Positions 5,819-8,540 of a stretch of 8,540 nucleotides of DNA are shown here, one piece after another (the first letter of the stretch is position 1; each line of letters begins with the position of its first letter). The notes under the pieces are model-generated. The model was not told the origin of the DNA, made no database searches, and was given only the letters and a program-made list of their open reading frames with translations. Both the position numbers and the translations under genes were made by a program. Source of the DNA: Acidobacteriaceae bacterium (GTDB taxonomy: Bacteria > Acidobacteriota > Terriglobia > Terriglobales > Acidobacteriaceae); the NCBI GenBank assembly GCA_003156495.1, contig PMHC01000279.1:184-8723 (forward strand). Direction: 5' to 3'.

Positions 5819-7600
5819 TTACTTGGCCGGCTCCGGCGCCAATTGCGCATCGGGATAGAGGTTGGTAAACACCTTGTCCAGCGGGTCTTGCCTGTCCACG
5901 CGCGGCCGCGGTTTGCGCGGCAACATCTGATCGCGCTGCGCCGCGTTGTAGACGAAGATCGCCTCGACGGTCGCAATCTGCCGCAGATCCGCCGGCTGCA
6001 AACGCTCGTAAACATCGGCATTCGAGTGGTGCGTCCGCGCACCGTAGTCCAGATAATCCTGGATGAACTGAAAGCCTGGAATGCCCACGCCGTCGAATCT
6101 CAGATGATCGGTGCCGCCGGTATCGCGCAAGGTCACCGTGGTCACGTCCAGATCTTTCAATGGCGCAATCCACTGCGCGAAGATCGGCGCGACGGCCGCG
6201 TTGCCCTGCGTAAAAATTCCGCGAATTTTTCCCGTGCCGTTGTCCACGTTGAAGTAGCCGGAAACCATCTTCTGCTCCGGCTTGTACTCGAGCGCGCCTT
6301 CGGTCTTGCGCAAAAACTCGGGCTTTTTCGCCTCCTCCGGGTTGGTTGAGAACTTCGCCGAGCCGAAGTGCTGCCGGCAATACTCTCCCGAACCGAAAAT
6401 CCCCTGCTCCTCGCCGGTCCACAGCGCAAAGCGGATCGTGCGCCGCGGCTTGATGCCGAGAGCCTTGAAGATGCGCGCCACTTCCATCGTCACCACCGCG
6501 CCGGCACCGTTGTCGGTCGCCCCGGTACCGGCGATCCAACTGTCCAGATGCCCACCGACCATCACGATCTGATCTTTCAGCGTGGGATCGGTGCCGGGAA
6601 TTTCTGCAATGGTGTTGTAGGCGTGCTCATGCTCGCCGGTAAATTTGGTGTCGATGTTGATCTCCACGCTGACCGGAACCTGCTGCTGCGTCAGCCGGTA
6701 GAGCCGGCCAAAGCTCTCAATCGCCGCCACGGCGACGGGAACCTTTACACGATGATCGGGCCGGTAGGCGTAGCGGCTCAGCGTCGCGCCGTTATCGTCA
6801 AAGAAGGTGCCACCCGAACCGCCGCCATTGCTGCCGTCGCGGCTGGGCTCGATCACCGCCAACACCTTTTCGTCAGCGAAAAATTGCGCCGTCATCTCGC
6901 GCAGCTTGCTGCGATCCACATGCGCGGCTGGCCGCTCCAGACGCGGCGCCGGATGCTCTTGCGCACCGTCGTTGCTCACCGGATACTGCGCCATATCCTC
7001 CAGATCTTTGTCGCTGTGACGATTCGATAGCGGCTTGTCCACCAGCGGAACCTCGCGCATCGCGCCCAACAACACGATCTTGCCGGCCAGCTTACCTTTG
7101 TATTGATCGAAGTCGGTTTCGTTTTCGATCTTCACGCTGACCACTTCGCCGGTCACCGGACCCGGCGTCGCCGGCGACCACGGTGTCGCCTGCAGAATCA
7201 GCACCGCCGTATCGGGCGTCACCATCCGCGCCCAGGTGTTCAACTGCTGCCAGCCGAGGCCAAACTCGCCCCAATCCTCCATGTGCGCGTTCTCCAGCCC
7301 CATCTTGGCCAGCGTCTGGCGCGTCCACTCATTGGCTTTCTTCAGGTTCGGCGATCCGGTCAGCCGTGGCCCGATGTCGTCGGTCAGCGCGCTGGCAAAA
7401 TCCATTACATGCGAGTTGTTCAGCCCCTCGTTGCGGATCAACTGGTACATATTCAGGTCCAGCGTCTCGGTGGCGGGCTGTACTTCGGTATAGGGATCGG
7501 CCTGCGCCGGCGTGGCGGCGGGCTGATGCTTGTCGGCCGCGTGCAGTGAGAGCGCCGCGGCCAGCAGCGCTACGGAAAATAAACGACTATAGCTATACAT
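5819..7600 (-). CDS. Secreted M28-family zinc metallopeptidase with PA-like insert
   Basis: This 593-residue protein is an exported aminopeptidase or carboxypeptidase-Q-like enzyme that hydrolyses peptides outside the cytoplasm. Residues 1-22 are a Sec signal peptide: Arg6, a hydrophobic stretch, and probable cleavage after the Ala-rich HAA. The M28 metal and catalytic residues are visible: His351 and Asp353 in GGHLDSW, Asp363 in TDNGAG, catalytic Glu397 and metal Glu398 in TGEEQG, Asp453 in NVDNG, and a His at 524/525 in THHSNAD. Two zinc ions are expected. The region from about 130 to 300, with GKIVLLGA at 173-180 and a Gly-rich loop near 259-265, probably forms the protease-associated domain common in this family. 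The ATG at 7600 has GGAG five bases upstream. Exact substrate is unknown. Confidence 0.93.
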   Translation of the reverse strand: MYSYSRLFSVALLAAALSLHAADKHQPAATPAQADPYTEVQPATETLDLNMYQLIRNEGLNNSHVMDFASALTDDIGPRLTGSPNLKKANEWTRQTLAKMGLENAHMEDWGEFGLGWQQLNTWARMVTPDTAVLILQATPWSPATPGPVTGEVVSVKIENETDFDQYKGKLAGKIVLLGAMREVPLVDKPLSNRHSDKDLEDMAQYPVSNDGAQEHPAPRLERPAAHVDRSKLREMTAQFFADEKVLAVIEPSRDGSNGGGSGGTFFDDNGATLSRYAYRPDHRVKVPVAVAAIESFGRLYRLTQQQVPVSVEINIDTKFTGEHEHAYNTIAEIPGTDPTLKDQIVMVGGHLDSWIAGTGATDNGAGAVVTMEVARIFKALGIKPRRTIRFALWTGEEQGIFGSGEYCRQHFGSAKFSTNPEEAKKPEFLRKTEGALEYKPEQKMVSGYFNVDNGTGKIRGIFTQGNAAVAPIFAQWIAPLKDLDVTTVTLRDTGGTDHLRFDGVGIPGFQFIQDYLDYGARTHHSNADVYERLQPADLRQIATVEAIFVYNAAQRDQMLPRKPRPRVDRQDPLDKVFTNLYPDAQLAPEPAK

Positions 7601-7601
7601 T

Positions 7602-7652
7602 GAGGCTCCACGAGGATAGTTTTTTGATCCTTTGAAGAGATTGTAGAGCCTC
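7602..7652 (-). promoter_or_regulatory. Inverted repeat in the M28 peptidase leader covering its ribosome binding site
   Basis: In the gene direction GAGGCTC (7652-7646) is complementary to GAGCCTC (7608-7602), which overlaps the GGAG Shine-Dalgarno. A nested AGGAT/ATCCT pair (7631-7627 with 7617-7613) encloses an A-rich loop. A TACAAT that could be a -10 element lies at 7645-7640 without a good -35. If transcription starts upstream, the hairpin could limit translation; if it starts at this TACAAT, only the inner stem is transcribed. Confidence 0.35.
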
Positions 7653-7672
7653 GCGGAAAAGGCCTACGGCGC

Positions 7673-8326
7673 TTAATCGCTCTTGCCCCCGCCGCCGCTC
7701 GTCCCGGCTGGCAGATCGAAATCCATCAGCGAGAAGCGCGTCTGACCCGGCGCCGAGCTGTTGAAGGCCACAATGTGCTGGCGGCGTTTAGAACCGGCCT
7801 TGAGCTGGTAGCCTTTTTCATCCGAGTGGTAGCCGTAGCTGGCGCTGTTGCCGCTGACGTAGACGTTGGGTTGCTTCTCGTCATCGCAACCCAGCCCCTC
7901 GGCGGTCTTCGCCGGCGTCCCGACCGATGCGCCGTCCTGGCAGGCGATCACGTCACCGTAGCGGGCAAGCCCCTTCTTATAAAAAGCCACAACCTTATCC
8001 TGACTGTCGGCGGCCGTATAGTTAACAATCTTCACCCGCAGCTTCCACACGCCAAAGCCCATCTGCACGTCGGCCGACTTGCCGTTGCCGCTGTCGGGTG
8101 TCACCTGCGCGCCGGGGTAAACCGGCAGCCCCAGGTCGGCGGCCGTCGTCTGGTCGGAGTTCACGTGTATGCCGCCAAAGGGCGTATCGACTTGAACCTT
8201 CTTGTCTTCGCCGTTAGCGTTCTTCTCCTCGTGAACCCTGCATCCGGCCAATCCCGCCGCCAGCGTCAGGCAGCCCAGCAGCCCAACCGCGTTCAGCATT
8301 CTCATGCGCGTCGCCTTTTCTCTCAT
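7673..8326 (-). CDS. Putative lipoprotein of unknown function
   Basis: I do not recognise a named family. From the ATG at 8326 the product has 217 residues. It begins with a lipoprotein signal: a charged start, a hydrophobic stretch and a LAGC lipobox with Cys29 as the lipidated residue. The next residue is Arg rather than Asp, so by the E. coli Lol rule it would go to the outer membrane. The mature part has a DTPFGGIHV segment (47-55), a LGLPVYPGA segment (66-73) often seen in small acidobacterial envelope proteins, and a segment rich in charged residues that includes VVAFYKKGLARYGDVIAC (112-129). Cys129 and Cys147 could form a disulfide. The C-terminus is Gly- and Ser-rich. AGAGGG lies about seven bases before the ATG at 8326. 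An ATG at 8305 is a possible shorter start; the upstream frame to 8386 would bury the signal peptide. Confidence 0.7.
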   Translation of the reverse strand: MREKATRMRMLNAVGLLGCLTLAAGLAGCRVHEEKNANGEDKKVQVDTPFGGIHVNSDQTTAADLGLPVYPGAQVTPDSGNGKSADVQMGFGVWKLRVKIVNYTAADSQDKVVAFYKKGLARYGDVIACQDGASVGTPAKTAEGLGCDDEKQPNVYVSGNSASYGYHSDEKGYQLKAGSKRRQHIVAFNSSAPGQTRFSLMDFDLPAGTSGGGGKSD

Positions 8327-8540
8327 CCCCTCGCCCTCTGGCAAGATAGTACGGCAGAAGCGGCCGCCCGGTTCCCTTGAAATCACGCCCCGGAATCACC
8401 ACTGCCGGGCGACTAAAAGATGAGCAATTTTGAAACAGTTTTTGTCTCCGTCTTACCTTGCGAACCCCACGCCAGATATTTACCGCAATGTAATACGACG
8501 GACCAGATTTTGCCCCTTTCGCCTTTCCGTCTGTGTGCTG
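8327..8540. other. Upstream intergenic region, no certain gene
   Basis: The part beyond about 8400 is more AT-rich than the genes. A plus-strand frame starts with ATG at 8420 and stays open to the window edge (MSNFETVFVSVLPCEPHAR...), but it has no visible ribosome binding site. A minus-strand frame is also open across the same stretch. Upstream of the lipoprotein, GGAAC (8375-8371) and CGT (8353-8351) are 17 bases apart, a spacing that recalls ECF sigma promoters, but this is weak. I make no gene call here. Confidence 0.4.

Noticed and set aside
6368..7549. Plus-strand open frames of 220 and 148 codons opposite the M28 peptidase gene
   Set aside because: Same reasoning: no family motifs, composition of an antisense shadow, and no ribosome binding site or operon context.

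Overview
The window is GC-rich bacterial chromosome in which every supported gene lies on the minus strand, so transcription runs from high to low coordinates. The best taxonomic guess is an acidobacterium (Acidobacteriota). This rests on the overall look of the proteins: a VorB-type alpha subunit next to a fused beta-gamma subunit, a NuoD with an HRNHEK variant, a large secreted M28 peptidase and an uncharacterised lipoprotein. It is an inference, not a database result.

Layout in the direction of transcription. (1) 8540-8327: a relatively AT-rich upstream region with no certain gene. (2) 8326-7673: a small lipoprotein of unknown function. (3) 7600-5819: a secreted M28-family zinc metallopeptidase, closed by a strong intrinsic terminator at 5784-5763. 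(4) 5525-2667: a tightly packed three-gene operon for a 2-oxoacid:ferredoxin oxidoreductase: a two-cluster ferredoxin (delta), the alpha subunit, and a single protein joining the beta (TPP and Fe-S) and gamma subunits. The genes overlap by 16 and 8 bases, and a GC-rich hairpin follows the last stop. (5) 2368-1: nuoA, nuoB, nuoC and the start of nuoD, the first genes of a proton-pumping complex I operon that runs off the left edge.

The genes fit an energy-metabolism locus. The oxidoreductase decarboxylates a 2-oxoacid to an acyl-CoA and reduces ferredoxin, and complex I passes electrons to quinone while pumping protons. Direct electron transfer between the two is only suggested by proximity. 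The peptidase and lipoprotein belong to the cell envelope and are probably unrelated to this pathway.

The most unusual structure is outside the textbook annotation. All three nuo spacers carry short arrays of 7-bp tandem repeats. Two 35-bp arrays of five units each sit at the 3' ends of nuoA and nuoC; one starts on the base after the nuoA stop, while the other encodes the last residues and stop codon of NuoC. A third array lies just upstream of nuoB in the opposite orientation, so it can pair with the nuoA array. A fourth, of a different heptamer, contains the Shine-Dalgarno sequence of nuoC. The ferredoxin-oxidoreductase leader carries four GTGAAA motifs about 30 bp apart, and the peptidase leader can fold its ribosome binding site into a hairpin.
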